From the NCBI GenBank assembly GCA_964514235.1, contig CAZEPV010000017.1, positions 1-44,849 on the forward strand: 44,849 nucleotides of DNA. The letters are read 5' to 3'. This DNA comes from JAAYRQ01 sp035647235. Its GTDB lineage: Bacteria; Bacillota; Syntrophomonadia; Syntrophomonadales; Syntrophomonadaceae. Positions within the stretch are counted from its first letter, which is position 1; every line of letters starts with the position of its first letter. Positions 16,256 through 24,427 of the stretch are shown one piece after another. Position numbers and translations under genes: made by a program. The notes beneath the pieces are model-generated. The model was not told where the DNA came from and made no database searches. It was given only the letters and a program-made list of their open reading frames with translations.

Positions 16256-16474
16256 CTACTTAAAACGATAGGTTATTCTACCGCGATTTAAATCATAAGG
16301 TGATAATTCTACCATAACCTTATCACCCGATAAGATTCTAATGAAGTTCATACGCATTTTGCCAGAAATATGGGCGAGGACTTTATGGCCATTTTCTAAT
16401 TCCACCGTAAACATAGCATTAGGCAGTGGTTCAAGAACAATACCCTCGACTTCTATGACATCATCCTTAGCCAT
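16256..16474 (-). CDS. infA: Translation initiation factor IF-1
   Basis: IF-1, 72 residues, a single OB-fold domain that binds the ribosomal A site during initiation. Matching segments are VIEVEGIVLEPLPNAMF, NGHKVLAHISGKMRMNFIRI and the terminal LNRGRITYRFK. The length is exactly the family norm. ATG start. It lies between the KOW-domain gene and rpmJ, a typical Firmicute position. Confidence 0.98.
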   Translation of the reverse strand: MAKDDVIEVEGIVLEPLPNAMFTVELENGHKVLAHISGKMRMNFIRILSGDKVMVELSPYDLNRGRITYRFK

Positions 16475-16497
16475 TTACCAGACCTCCTTCCCATCTA

Positions 16498-16767
16498 TTA
16501 TTTATCCTCCTGAATCTTTTTAATGTTCTTACGGATAAGATGGTTTTCAGGCATTTTCCCGCCGATAAGACACAACTTAACATCCTCAGCAATTAAATTC
16601 GTAACTTTAATATGTTTAATGTTTTTAAGCTTAGGATTTTCAATTTTTCTTAAATCTCCATCAGCTAGCATTACAAAATCTTCATTAACAATACTAATAA
16701 TTACAAAAGGCCTACCTTTATCCCGCCCTGCTTTGGAGTAAGCAATTTTGCCTATTCTTTCATCCAT
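16498..16767 (-). CDS. KOW-domain RNA-binding protein (L14e/L6e/L27e-like)
   Basis: An 89-residue protein with an N-terminal KOW-like fold (RIGKIAYSKAGRDKGRPFVI), resembling archaeal/eukaryotic L14e-type proteins. Relatives occur in many Clostridia at this place between map and infA and are annotated only as KOW-domain RNA-binding proteins. A ribosome-associated role is likely from the domain and the neighbours but unproven. ATG start; 16 nt after map and 23 nt before infA, so it is part of the same transcript. No signal peptide or membrane segment. Confidence 0.88.
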   Translation of the reverse strand: MDERIGKIAYSKAGRDKGRPFVIISIVNEDFVMLADGDLRKIENPKLKNIKHIKVTNLIAEDVKLCLIGGKMPENHLIRKNIKKIQEDK

Positions 16768-16783
16768 AATTAGCCACCCCCAA

Positions 16784-17548
16784 CTATAATAGAGTCAGAA
16801 TTTCTGGCCCCTTTTCGGTTATAGCTATTGAATGTTCAAAATGCGCTGAATAACCTCCATCTTGCGTAACAACAGTCCATTCATCCTCTTTAGTAAGTAC
16901 TTTGTAAGTACCTACATTCACCATAGGTTCAATAGCCAAAGTCATGCCCTTTTTTAATATAGGTCCACTATTAATTCTACCATAATTAGGAACGGGGGGA
17001 TCTTCGTGCATATCTCTCCCTATGCCATGACCTACAAAATCACGTACTACCGAAAATCCATGTTTTTCGGCATGAGTTTGGACGGCATTAGAAATTGCCC
17101 CCAATCTATTACCTATAAGTGCCTTTTTAATACCTGCCATAAGAGCCTCTTCGGTGACTTTTAGTAGTTTAGCTACCTTATCACTAATTTCCCCAACTGG
17201 GACAGTTATAGCAGAATCACCTGCAAAACCATTAGCTATAACACCAAAGTCAATACTAATAATATCGCCTTCTTTAAGCTCACGGTGGCTAGGTATTCCA
17301 TGAACTACCTCCTCATTAATTGAAGCACATATAACACCTGGGAATGGTCTGCCTCCTTTAGGGTTGGGATAATTTTTAAATACTGGACGAGCATTTCTTT
17401 TTTTTGCTTCATATTCAGCAATGGCGTTTAAATTGGCCGTAGTAGTCCCAGGCTTTACTTTTTGCCTGAGAATATCCAATATTTCAGCCACTATGCGGCC
17501 TGCTACCCTCATTTTAGCTATCTCGGCTGAATTTTTTATAATTATCAT
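16784..17548 (-). CDS. map: Methionine aminopeptidase, type I
   Basis: A 254-residue metalloprotease that removes N-terminal methionine from nascent proteins. Conserved metal-site segments are present: the DFGVIANGFAGDSA region with its two aspartates, FVGHGIGRDMHEDP with the metal histidine, the EPMVNVG glutamate and a C-terminal AHFEHSIAI glutamate. There is no N-terminal zinc-finger extension. Its ATG overlaps the adk stop codon by one base (TAATG), so the pair is translationally coupled. Confidence 0.97.
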   Translation of the reverse strand: MIIIKNSAEIAKMRVAGRIVAEILDILRQKVKPGTTTANLNAIAEYEAKKRNARPVFKNYPNPKGGRPFPGVICASINEEVVHGIPSHRELKEGDIISIDFGVIANGFAGDSAITVPVGEISDKVAKLLKVTEEALMAGIKKALIGNRLGAISNAVQTHAEKHGFSVVRDFVGHGIGRDMHEDPPVPNYGRINSGPILKKGMTLAIEPMVNVGTYKVLTKEDEWTVVTQDGGYSAHFEHSIAITEKGPEILTLL

Positions 17549-18195
17549 TAATAACTCTCCAATATCTGAGCTATATCAGAAAAGATTTCTGATGAATCCC
17601 TAGCACCATCCAAACCATGCAATCTTCCTTGTCCTTCATAATAATTTAGTAGCGGGTTAGTTTGCTCTTGATATACTCTTAATCTATTAGTCATTGTCTT
17701 GGCACTATCATCACTACGCTGTACTAATTTTCCCCCACATTTATCGCAAAGTCCAACCTTTTGGGGTGGATTAAACTTTAAATTATAAACCGCCTTGCAA
17801 TCTGGACAGCTTATCCGATTAGAGATACGCTCAATTAATATATCATCAGCAACAGATATATTAATAACTAGATCCAGCTTTTTCCCGAGTTCAGACAAGA
17901 CTTCATCTAAAGCTTCTGCTTGCACCGTTGTGCGGGGAAATCCATCTAATAAAAATCCGTCTTTACAATCATCCTGAGCTAACCTATCTTTTACAATACC
18001 TATAGTTACTTCATCTGGTACAAGTTTACCTTCGTCCATATAGTTTTTCGCTATCAAACCAAGCTCCGTACCATTACTCACGGCTTCCCGGAACATATCC
18101 CCAGTAGAGATATGTGGAATGGGATATTTAGCTTTAATAAATTCAGCTTGTGTCCCTTTCCCAGCACCAGGAGGTCCCATTAGAATAATGTTCAC
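17548..18195 (-). CDS. adk: Adenylate kinase, zinc-LID form
   Basis: A 215-residue enzyme that interconverts AMP, ATP and ADP. The P-loop GPPGAGKGT is at residues 7-15, the AMP-binding part has STGDMFR, and DGFPRT is at about 84-89. The LID domain carries four cysteines (C130, C133, C150, C153) that bind zinc, typical of Gram-positive adenylate kinases. GTG start at 18195 with a GGAGATGA site. Located in the usual secY-adk-map order, 14 nt after secY. Confidence 0.97.
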   Translation of the reverse strand: MNIILMGPPGAGKGTQAEFIKAKYPIPHISTGDMFREAVSNGTELGLIAKNYMDEGKLVPDEVTIGIVKDRLAQDDCKDGFLLDGFPRTTVQAEALDEVLSELGKKLDLVINISVADDILIERISNRISCPDCKAVYNLKFNPPQKVGLCDKCGGKLVQRSDDSAKTMTNRLRVYQEQTNPLLNYYEGQGRLHGLDGARDSSEIFSDIAQILESY

Positions 18196-18209
18196 AAAAT
18201 CATCTCCTA

Positions 18210-19475
18210 TTATTTAACAAAACCTTCATAGCTTCTCAAAAGTAAATGTGACTCTATCTGTTTCATGGTATCTAGGGCAACACCGACTACGATTAATAGT
18301 GCAGTACCACCAAACCACAAACTTGTAACACCAGTTAGCGCAATAATGAAGTTAGGCAATATGGCTATAAATCCTAAGAATACACCTCCTGCTAAAGTAA
18401 GTCTAGATAAAATTCTATCTATATATTCAGCAGTTGGTCTACCTGGCCTTATGCCTGGAACAAATCCACCATATTTCTTAATATTATCAGCTACATCCAT
18501 AGGATTAAAGATTATAGCTACATAAAAATAAGTAAAAAATACGATTAATACAAAATAAAATAAATTATACGCTACACTACCAAAATGAAAATACGTTTCC
18601 AAAAACCGATTGACGGCTGAACCGGGATTAGTGAAAGAGGCAATAGTTGCTGGGAACATCATCAAAGCCATAGCAAAAATTATGGGAATAACCCCAGCCG
18701 CATTCACCTTAATAGGTAGAAAGGTGCTTTGTCCGCCATATAATCTTCTTCCTACTACCCGTTTAGCATATTGTACCGAAATTCTACGTTGTCCTTCATT
18801 AACTGCAATAATGGCCACAATTATCGCTAGTGCTAAAATTATAAATAATAAAATATTAAAAGCACCGATTATTCCACCAGCTAGTTCTTGGCCGACCCCA
18901 GATATTTGACTAGGTAACCTAGATACAATACCAGCGAAAATAATTAGGGATATTCCATTACCAATACCATTTTCGGTAATCATTTCACCGATCCACATCA
19001 AGAATGCAGTTCCAGCTGTTAGTGAAATAGCAATAATTAAATAGGATGCTATACCAGGATTAGCAATTGCGCCATTTTTCCCTAAAGCAAAGGACATTCC
19101 TAATGCTTGGATAAATGCAAGTACTACTGTTCCATAGCGAATATATTGGGCAATAACTTTTCTGCCTTCCTCGCCTTCCTTGGAAAGTTGTTCTATGCGA
19201 GGTACTATGACTTGTAATAACTGCATAATAATCGAAGCATTAATATATGGGGTGATACTCATAGCAAATATACTAAATCTCTTAAAAGCACCACCAGATA
19301 TTATGTCAAAAAAACCAAATAACTGTCCACTTAATAATTGTTGTATCGCCTCAGGATTTATTCCAGGGACAGGAATATGTGCTCCCACTCTGAAAACTAA
19401 TAACATCATCAAAGTGTAAAATAATTTTCTCCTCAAGTCTCCGACTTTAAAGGCCTGCCCGAATGATCCAAGCAT
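18210..19475 (-). CDS. secY: Preprotein translocase subunit SecY
   Basis: The channel-forming subunit of the Sec translocon, 421 residues with about ten membrane segments. Typical segments are FRVGAHIPVPGINPEAI near the N-terminus, the GGAFKRFSIFAMSITPYINAS plug region, and FTYFYVAIIFNPMDVADNIKKYGGF with PGIRPGRPTAEYI in the cytoplasmic loop. The ATG overlaps the rplO stop codon by one base. Its partner secE lies 25 kb upstream in the same cluster; secG is not in the window. Confidence 0.98.
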   Translation of the reverse strand: MLGSFGQAFKVGDLRRKLFYTLMMLLVFRVGAHIPVPGINPEAIQQLLSGQLFGFFDIISGGAFKRFSIFAMSITPYINASIIMQLLQVIVPRIEQLSKEGEEGRKVIAQYIRYGTVVLAFIQALGMSFALGKNGAIANPGIASYLIIAISLTAGTAFLMWIGEMITENGIGNGISLIIFAGIVSRLPSQISGVGQELAGGIIGAFNILLFIILALAIIVAIIAVNEGQRRISVQYAKRVVGRRLYGGQSTFLPIKVNAAGVIPIIFAMALMMFPATIASFTNPGSAVNRFLETYFHFGSVAYNLFYFVLIVFFTYFYVAIIFNPMDVADNIKKYGGFVPGIRPGRPTAEYIDRILSRLTLAGGVFLGFIAILPNFIIALTGVTSLWFGGTALLIVVGVALDTMKQIESHLLLRSYEGFVK

Positions 19476-19915
19476 TAAATCACCTCTACTTTACCACCTT
19501 GAGCAGTAATTTTTTCTGTAGCCTGTTTACTAATTTTATGGGTTTTTACAGTTAGTACTTTTTCTAATTCTCCATCGCCTAATATCTTAACTTCAGTTTT
19601 AAGGGATTTAATCAAACCCTTTTCTTTTAATAATTCTGGAGTTACTTCAGTTCCATCTGCGAAAACATTGAGGTCCTTTACATTAACTATGATATATTCT
19701 TTCTTGAATATATTAGTAAAACCCCGTTTAGGAATTCTTCTATATAGTGGCATTTGACCACCTTCAAAACCTAGCCTAGTTCCTCCGCCTGAGCGGGCTT
19801 TTTGCCCTTTATGCCCACGGGTAGAAGTCTTGCCACGTCCAGAACCTGGCCCTCTGCCCACCCTTTTAGCTTTTTTATTGGCACCAGGTGAAGGTTTTAT
19901 TTCATGCAGTTTCAC
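19475..19915 (-). CDS. rplO: 50S ribosomal protein L15
   Basis: L15, 146 residues, a late-assembly 23S rRNA-binding protein. The long basic, glycine-rich N-terminal extension shows RVGRGPGSGRGKTSTRGHKG and QKARSGGGTRLGFEGGQ, followed by PLYRRIPKRGF. GTG start at 19915 after GGGAGG. It overlaps the start of secY by one base, a classical spc-operon junction. Confidence 0.98.
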   Translation of the reverse strand: MKLHEIKPSPGANKKAKRVGRGPGSGRGKTSTRGHKGQKARSGGGTRLGFEGGQMPLYRRIPKRGFTNIFKKEYIIVNVKDLNVFADGTEVTPELLKEKGLIKSLKTEVKILGDGELEKVLTVKTHKISKQATEKITAQGGKVEVI

Positions 19916-19933
19916 TTTGAAACCTCCCTACTG

Positions 19934-20119
19934 TTAATCTAATTCTTCTACTTTTACAAGATGTTTCACTTTATTTACTTGTCCCCTAATTTCAGGACGA
20001 TCTTCTTTAATTACACTATGATTTAATTTCTTTAAGCCTAAGCTCTTGATGGTTGCTCTTTGGGTTGCGGGGCAACCTATAGTACTCTTGGCCCAAGTAA
20101 TTTTAATCTTTTTAACCAA
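19934..20119 (-). CDS. rpmD: 50S ribosomal protein L30
   Basis: L30, 61 residues. It opens KKIKITWAKSTIGCP and contains RATIKSLGLKKLNHSV, the family signature. TTG start at 20119, six bases after GGAGGG. Lies between rpsE and rplO in standard spc order. Confidence 0.97.
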   Translation of the reverse strand: MVKKIKITWAKSTIGCPATQRATIKSLGLKKLNHSVIKEDRPEIRGQVNKVKHLVKVEELD

Positions 20120-20131
20120 GTGTATCCCTCC

Positions 20132-20635
20132 TTAGCCTAGAATCTCGTCTACGGTTTTACCCCTTTGTTTAGCAACTTCTTCTACTCTTTTCAGATTCTT
20201 TAAACCTTCCATAGTTGCATTAACCATACTTAAAGGGTTAGGTGAGCCTAGTGATTTAGTTAAAATATCTTTAACTCCTGCTGCTTCCAAAACTGCCCTT
20301 ACTGGACCACCAGCGATAACGCCAGTACCAGGCCCTGCAGGTTTGAGTAATACTTGGCCAGCCCCGAACTTCCCTATTAATGAATGTGGAATAGTTCTTT
20401 CTTCGATTAGTGGAATGCTGACTAAATTTTTCTTAGCATCCTCAACGGCCTTTCTTATAGCCTCGGGTACTTCTACAGCTTTTCCTTGGCCAACTCCTAC
20501 CCGACCCTCTTCATCTCCTACAACTACGAGGGCACTGAAGCTAAATCTACGTCCACCTTTTACAACTTTAGCAACTCTTCTTATATTAACAACCTTTTCA
20601 ACAAACTCTGGAGCTGCCTGTTCTCTATTATTCAT
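20132..20635 (-). CDS. rpsE: 30S ribosomal protein S5
   Basis: S5, 167 residues, involved in decoding accuracy and in 30S helicase activity. Conserved parts include the double-stranded-RNA-binding-like N-terminal domain (VNIRRVAKVVKGGRRFSFSA, VGVGQGKAVEVPEAIRKA) and the C-terminal LKPAGPGTGVIAGGPVRAVL with KSLGSPNPLSMVNAT. ATG start, 21 nt after rplR. The spectinomycin-contact loop reads VKGGRRFSFSA and looks wild-type. Confidence 0.98.
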   Translation of the reverse strand: MNNREQAAPEFVEKVVNIRRVAKVVKGGRRFSFSALVVVGDEEGRVGVGQGKAVEVPEAIRKAVEDAKKNLVSIPLIEERTIPHSLIGKFGAGQVLLKPAGPGTGVIAGGPVRAVLEAAGVKDILTKSLGSPNPLSMVNATMEGLKNLKRVEEVAKQRGKTVDEILG

Positions 20636-20656
20636 CGTTTCCCTCCTAGCTTTTTA

Positions 20657-21022
20657 TTAGAATTGTAGTCCGCCTTCTCTAGCTGCATCAGCTAAAGCAG
20701 CCACCTTACCATGGTATTTATACCCTCCACGATCAAAGACTACCTTAGTAACACCCTGTTCTTGTGCTTTTTTAGCTATCTGTGCTCCAACTTGCTTGGC
20801 TGCTTCAATATTTTTCTTATTAGCTAAGTCCTTTAATTCCTCATCTAAAGTAGATGCAGCAACTATGGTAATTCCTTTTTGATCGTCAATTATTTGAGCA
20901 TAAATATGATTTAAACTTTTAAAGACACATAGTCTGGGAACTTCAGCAGTCCCCGCAACTTTTCTACGGACTCTTTTATGTTTGTTTTTTCTAATTAAAT
21001 TCCTACTAGGTTTATTAAACAA
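20657..21022 (-). CDS. rplR: 50S ribosomal protein L18
   Basis: L18, which helps bind 5S rRNA in the central protuberance. I prefer the TTG start at 21022 (121 residues, M-F-N-K-P-S-R-N), eight bases after AAGGAG. A GTG three codons earlier, at 21031, would overlap that ribosome site. Signature segments are RVRRKVAGTAEVPRLCVFKS, HIYAQIIDD and the terminal DRGGYKYHGKVAALADAARE. Normal spc position between rplF and rpsE. Confidence 0.96.
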   Translation of the reverse strand: MFNKPSRNLIRKNKHKRVRRKVAGTAEVPRLCVFKSLNHIYAQIIDDQKGITIVAASTLDEELKDLANKKNIEAAKQVGAQIAKKAQEQGVTKVVFDRGGYKYHGKVAALADAAREGGLQF

Positions 21023-21043
21023 CTTGGTCACTCCTTCCCAATG

Positions 21044-21583
21044 CTATTTAGCACCCGCTTTTCCAGCTTTACGCCTGATAGTCTCATTTTCATACTTGAT
21101 GCCTTTACCTTTATAAGGCTCGGGTTTTCTAATCGCACGAATATGAGCCGCAGTGTTTCCAACAAGTTGTTTATCTATACCTTTTACCGTTATTTTAGTA
21201 ACAGCTGGCACTTCAAACTCAATACCTTCTGGGGGGTCTACTTCTACTGGCTGTGAAAACCCAATATTTATTACTAATTTTTTACCTTGCAATTGTGCCC
21301 TATACCCTACACCTACTAGTTCCAGCTTTTTTTCATAGCCATTTGTAACGCCTTCAACCATATTGGCAACTAATGAACGGCTTAAACCATGAAGTGCACG
21401 ATATTTTTTATCATCATTAGGTCTTTCTAAGATTAATTCATTTTCCTCTTGACTGAAATTTATTTCCTCAGGCAAGTTCTGGCTTAAGGTTCCCTTAGGC
21501 CCTTTTACTATAATTTGATTGCCTTCCTTTTTCACTTCTACACCCTTGGGTAGACTGATAGGCTTTTTACCTATTCGTGACAC
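21044..21583 (-). CDS. rplF: 50S ribosomal protein L6
   Basis: L6, 179 residues, near the factor-binding region of the 50S subunit. Hallmarks are SRIGKKPISLPKGVEV at the start, the VKGPKGTLSQ loop and the C-terminal RKPEPYKGKGIKYENETIR. The start is GTG at 21583 with a GGAGGAGTGA site. Placed between rpsH and rplR. Confidence 0.98.
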   Translation of the reverse strand: MSRIGKKPISLPKGVEVKKEGNQIIVKGPKGTLSQNLPEEINFSQEENELILERPNDDKKYRALHGLSRSLVANMVEGVTNGYEKKLELVGVGYRAQLQGKKLVINIGFSQPVEVDPPEGIEFEVPAVTKITVKGIDKQLVGNTAAHIRAIRKPEPYKGKGIKYENETIRRKAGKAGAK

Positions 21584-21601
21584 CTTTCACTCCTCCTTCA
21601 G

Positions 21602-22000
21602 CTACCAGATATAACATATTACTTCTCCACCAAGACCTGCTTTACGAGCATTTTTATCAGCCATCAGACCTTGGGAAGTAGATATAATCGCAACTCCTAA
21701 TCCACCTAAAACCTTGGGGACTTCATCTTTCTTTACATATACCCGTAGACCAGGTTTACTTATTCTTTTAAGGCCAGTTATGACCCGTCCCTTGTCCTGG
21801 CCATACTTGAGGTATATCCTGACAATCCCCTGTCTACCATCTGCTATATATTCATAATCCTTGATGTACCCTTCTTCTTTTAGAATTCCAGCCAAACCTA
21901 ATTTCATTTTGGAACTGGGTACCTCAACGGTTTCATGCATTACCATATTGCCGTTTCTAATTCGAGTTAGAAAATCGGCTACTGGATCAGTCATGACCAT
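21602..22000 (-). CDS. rpsH: 30S ribosomal protein S8
   Basis: S8, a primary 16S rRNA-binding protein. I place the start at the ATG at 22000 (132 residues, beginning MVMTDPVADFLTRIRNG), six bases after a perfect AGGAGGT. The open frame continues eight codons upstream across that ribosome site, but that part is not translated in my view. The C-terminal signature ISTSQGLMADKNARKAGLGGE is present in shorter blocks (ISTSQGLM, KAGLGGEVICYIW). Lies between rpsN and rplF. Confidence 0.97.
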   Translation of the reverse strand: MVMTDPVADFLTRIRNGNMVMHETVEVPSSKMKLGLAGILKEEGYIKDYEYIADGRQGIVRIYLKYGQDKGRVITGLKRISKPGLRVYVKKDEVPKVLGGLGVAIISTSQGLMADKNARKAGLGGEVICYIW

Positions 22001-22025
22001 GCTTATACCTCCTTTATCTAACAAC

Positions 22026-22211
22026 CTACCAACTTGATTTGGTTACGCCAGGGAGTTCCCCCTTATGGGCGAGCTCTCTAAAGCAAATCCTGCACATACC
22101 AAACTTTCTCATATATGCTCTAGGTCTCCCACAAATTCTACAACGATTATAATTTCTAACTTCGTATTTTTGTGGCCTTTTTTGTTTAGCAATCATTGCT
22201 TTTTTAGCCAT
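22026..22211 (-). CDS. rpsN: 30S ribosomal protein S14, type Z (zinc)
   Basis: The short zinc-binding form of S14, 61 residues (also called rpsZ). Cysteines C24, C27, C40 and C43 form the zinc site, and the central RPRAYMRKFGMCRICF is typical. ATG start. It occupies the normal spc position between rplE and rpsH. No zinc-independent paralogue is in the window. Confidence 0.98.
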   Translation of the reverse strand: MAKKAMIAKQKRPQKYEVRNYNRCRICGRPRAYMRKFGMCRICFRELAHKGELPGVTKSSW

Positions 22212-22222
22212 AATATTACCCC

Positions 22223-22759
22223 CTATCTAAATGGCATTCCCATTTCTTTTAATAATCCTCTAGCTTCTTCATCTGTTTTGGCGGTTGTTACTATTACAAC
22301 TTCCAAACCTCTGATTTTATCAATTTGATCATAATCTATTTCTGGAAATATAGTTTGCTCTTTGATGCCTATGGAATAATTACCCCTGCCATCAAAAGCA
22401 TTGGCTGATACTCCTCTGAAATCACGGACTCTAGGTAGTGAAAAGTTAATAAACCTATCTAAAAAATCATACATTCTTTGACCACGTAGAGTTACCTTAC
22501 AGCCAATAGGCATGCCTTCCCTAAGTTTATAAGTAGCTATTGATTTCTTGGCTTTGGTAATAATCGGTTTTTGTCCGCTTATAATAGTCAAGTCATTTAC
22601 AGCCCCATCTAATGCTTTAGGGTTCTGTACAGCTTCACCTACACCTATATTTAAAACTACTTTATCTACTCTAGGTACTTGCATAACATTCTTATATTGA
22701 AATTTCTCCTTTAATTTCGGAGTAACCTCGGTTTTATAATGTTCATACAACCTGGACAT
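22223..22759 (-). CDS. rplE: 50S ribosomal protein L5
   Basis: L5, 178 residues, binds 5S rRNA and contacts the P-site tRNA. Matching segments are LKEKFQYKNVMQVPRVDKV, LNIGVGEAVQNPK, TKAKKSIATYKLREGMPIG, LPRVRDFRGVSANAFDGRGN and QTIFPEIDYD. ATG start, 29 nt after rplX and 11 nt before rpsN. Confidence 0.98.
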   Translation of the reverse strand: MSRLYEHYKTEVTPKLKEKFQYKNVMQVPRVDKVVLNIGVGEAVQNPKALDGAVNDLTIISGQKPIITKAKKSIATYKLREGMPIGCKVTLRGQRMYDFLDRFINFSLPRVRDFRGVSANAFDGRGNYSIGIKEQTIFPEIDYDQIDKIRGLEVVIVTTAKTDEEARGLLKEMGMPFR

Positions 22760-22788
22760 TCAGCATTTAGCCTCCCTTCATGGAGATT

Positions 22789-23100
22789 TTAGTCTAATAT
22801 TTCTCCGCACTTTTTGCAAAATCTTACTTTTTCTTGGTTTTCTAATAATTTGACACCTACTCGAGTCGGTTTCTTGCATCTTTCGCATACTAACATAACA
22901 TTAGACACATTAAGAGGTGTTTCTATTCTGTTAATTCCACCTTGAGGTAATGCGCGAGTTGGCTTTTGGTGCTTCTTTACTCTATTAACACCTTCCACCA
23001 CAACCCTACCTTCTTTGGGCAATACTCGGAGCACTTTTCCGCTTTTCCCCAAGTCTTTGCCTGCTATAATTTGTACGTTATCACCCTTTTTAATCCGCAA
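22789..23100 (-). CDS. rplX: 50S ribosomal protein L24 with C-terminal zinc ribbon
   Basis: L24, 103 residues, an assembly initiator at the tunnel exit. A KOW motif is in the N-terminal part (KKGDNVQIIAGKDLGKSGKV). The C-terminal part carries four cysteines, C72, C75, C95 and C98, in CERC and CKKC pairs, as in many bacterial L24 proteins. The start is TTG at 23100, six bases after GGAGGTG. Lies between rplN and rplE. Confidence 0.97.
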   Translation of the reverse strand: MRIKKGDNVQIIAGKDLGKSGKVLRVLPKEGRVVVEGVNRVKKHQKPTRALPQGGINRIETPLNVSNVMLVCERCKKPTRVGVKLLENQEKVRFCKKCGEILD

Positions 23101-23118
23101 TTGCTACACCTCCATCGC

Positions 23119-23487
23119 CTAAAGGACTTCAGGAGCCAAAGATATGATTTTCATGAAGTTCTTTTCCCTTAACTCCCTGGCTACTGGTCCAAAAATACGG
23201 GTACCTCTTGGATTTTGATTATCGTCTATAATGACAGCTGCATTTTCTGAAAATGTTATATACGAACCATCATTTCTTCTTACTTCTTTTTTGGTTCTCA
23301 CTACAACAGCTTTAACTATTTCACCCTTTTTTACCACTCCACCAGGAGTAGCTTCCTTGACAGATGCCACAATTACATCACCGACTGTTGCATATCTTTT
23401 CATTGAACCACCAAGTACTTTTATGCATAATACTTTTTTCGCTCCCGTATTATCCCCTACATGGAGCATGCTTTCCTGTTGAATCAT
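23119..23487 (-). CDS. rplN: 50S ribosomal protein L14
   Basis: L14, 122 residues, at the subunit interface beside L19. It starts MIQQESMLHVGDNTGAKKVL and contains GDVIVASVKEATPGGVVKKG and the GTRIFGPVARELRE block near the end. ATG start; 27 nt after rpsQ and 18 nt before rplX. Confidence 0.98.
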   Translation of the reverse strand: MIQQESMLHVGDNTGAKKVLCIKVLGGSMKRYATVGDVIVASVKEATPGGVVKKGEIVKAVVVRTKKEVRRNDGSYITFSENAAVIIDDNQNPRGTRIFGPVARELREKNFMKIISLAPEVL

Positions 23488-23514
23488 CTTACGAGTCTCC
23501 CTCCAAATGTAGCC

Positions 23515-23787
23515 TTACTGTAATGTCTTGGCTTTTTGTACTATTTCCAGGAGTCTAAATCTTTTGTCTTTGCTAAGGGGGCGAGTTTCAATTATTCTAA
23601 CCACATCGCCAGTTTTAGCTTCATTTTTTTCATCATGAGCCTTAAATTTTTTACTTGTTTTTATAGTCTTTTTATATAAAGGATGGCGTTTAACAGTTTC
23701 TACGCTAACTGTAATAGTTTTTTCCATTTTGTCACTAGTAACTGTTCCTAGCCTTACTTTTCTATTTGTATGGTTCTCTGCCACCAT
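23515..23787 (-). CDS. rpsQ: 30S ribosomal protein S17
   Basis: S17, 90 residues, an OB-fold protein that binds the 5' domain of 16S rRNA. Signature segments: RKVRLGTVTSDKMEKTITV, HPLYKKTIKTSKKFKAHDE and GDVVRIIETRPLSKDKRF. ATG start with AAAGGAGGT upstream. Standard position between rpmC and rplN. Confidence 0.98.
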   Translation of the reverse strand: MVAENHTNRKVRLGTVTSDKMEKTITVSVETVKRHPLYKKTIKTSKKFKAHDEKNEAKTGDVVRIIETRPLSKDKRFRLLEIVQKAKTLQ

Positions 23788-23805
23788 TTAACCTCCTTTA
23801 AGCTA

Positions 23806-24003
23806 TTAGTTTTGGGCAATCTCCCTTTGCCTGATAACCGTTTTACATCTAGCTATATTTTTTCTAACTTCCCTAATTCTCATAGGATTATCTAATTGTC
23901 CGGTAGCAAGTTGGAACCTTAAGTTAAATAGTTCCTCTTTGTAATCCGATACTTTTTTGTTTAACTCCTCGTCGGTTAGTTCCCTTATTTTGCTAGCTTT
24001 CAC
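23806..24003 (-). CDS. rpmC: 50S ribosomal protein L29
   Basis: L29, at the tunnel exit where the trigger factor docks. I prefer the GTG at 24003, giving 65 residues beginning MKASKIRELTDEEL, the family norm. The frame remains open to a GTG at 24015. Other marks are EELFNLRFQLATGQLDNP and the terminal RKNIARCKTVIRQRE. It overlaps the end of rplP by 11 nt. Confidence 0.96.
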   Translation of the reverse strand: MKASKIRELTDEELNKKVSDYKEELFNLRFQLATGQLDNPMRIREVRKNIARCKTVIRQREIAQN

Positions 24004-24427
24004 TAACCTCACCACCCATTTCTTCTCTTTTCACAAACTTACATTTTATTGGTAGTTTGTGTGCTGCAAGTCTCATAGCTTCCCGAGCTGTTTCTTCATT
24101 AACTCCAGAAAGTTCAAACATAATTCGCCCTGGCTTAACCACTGCTACCCAATGCTCAGGGGTTCCTTTCCCTTTACCCATACGGGTTTCAGCTGGTTTA
24201 GTAGTTAAGGGTCTATCAGGGAATATTTTAATCCATAACTTACCGCCTCTTCTGATATATCTGTTAATTGCAATACGGGCTGCTTCAATCTGTCTATTAG
24301 TAATCCATGCAGGTTCTAGCGCTTGCAGTCCATATTCACCATAAGTTATAGTATTGCCCTTGTTAGCCTTGCCCGCCAAACTTGGACGATGTTGTTTTCT
24401 ACGCTTTACTCTTTTTGGGGTAAGCAT
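23993..24427 (-). CDS. rplP: 50S ribosomal protein L16
   Basis: L16, 144 residues, near the A site and needed for tRNA accommodation. Conserved segments include KRVKRRKQHRPSLAGKA, NRQIEAARIAINRYIRRGGK, KPAETRMGKGKGTPEHWVA and the later PGRIMFELSGV. Its ATG overlaps the rpsC stop codon by one base and its end overlaps rpmC, so three genes are chained by coupling. Confidence 0.98.
   Translation of the reverse strand: MLTPKRVKRRKQHRPSLAGKANKGNTITYGEYGLQALEPAWITNRQIEAARIAINRYIRRGGKLWIKIFPDRPLTTKPAETRMGKGKGTPEHWVAVVKPGRIMFELSGVNEETAREAMRLAAHKLPIKCKFVKREEMGGEVSES

Noticed and set aside
22001..22024. Upstream extension of rpsH
   Set aside because: It spans the AGGAGGT ribosome site; the ATG at 22000 gives the normal 132 residues.
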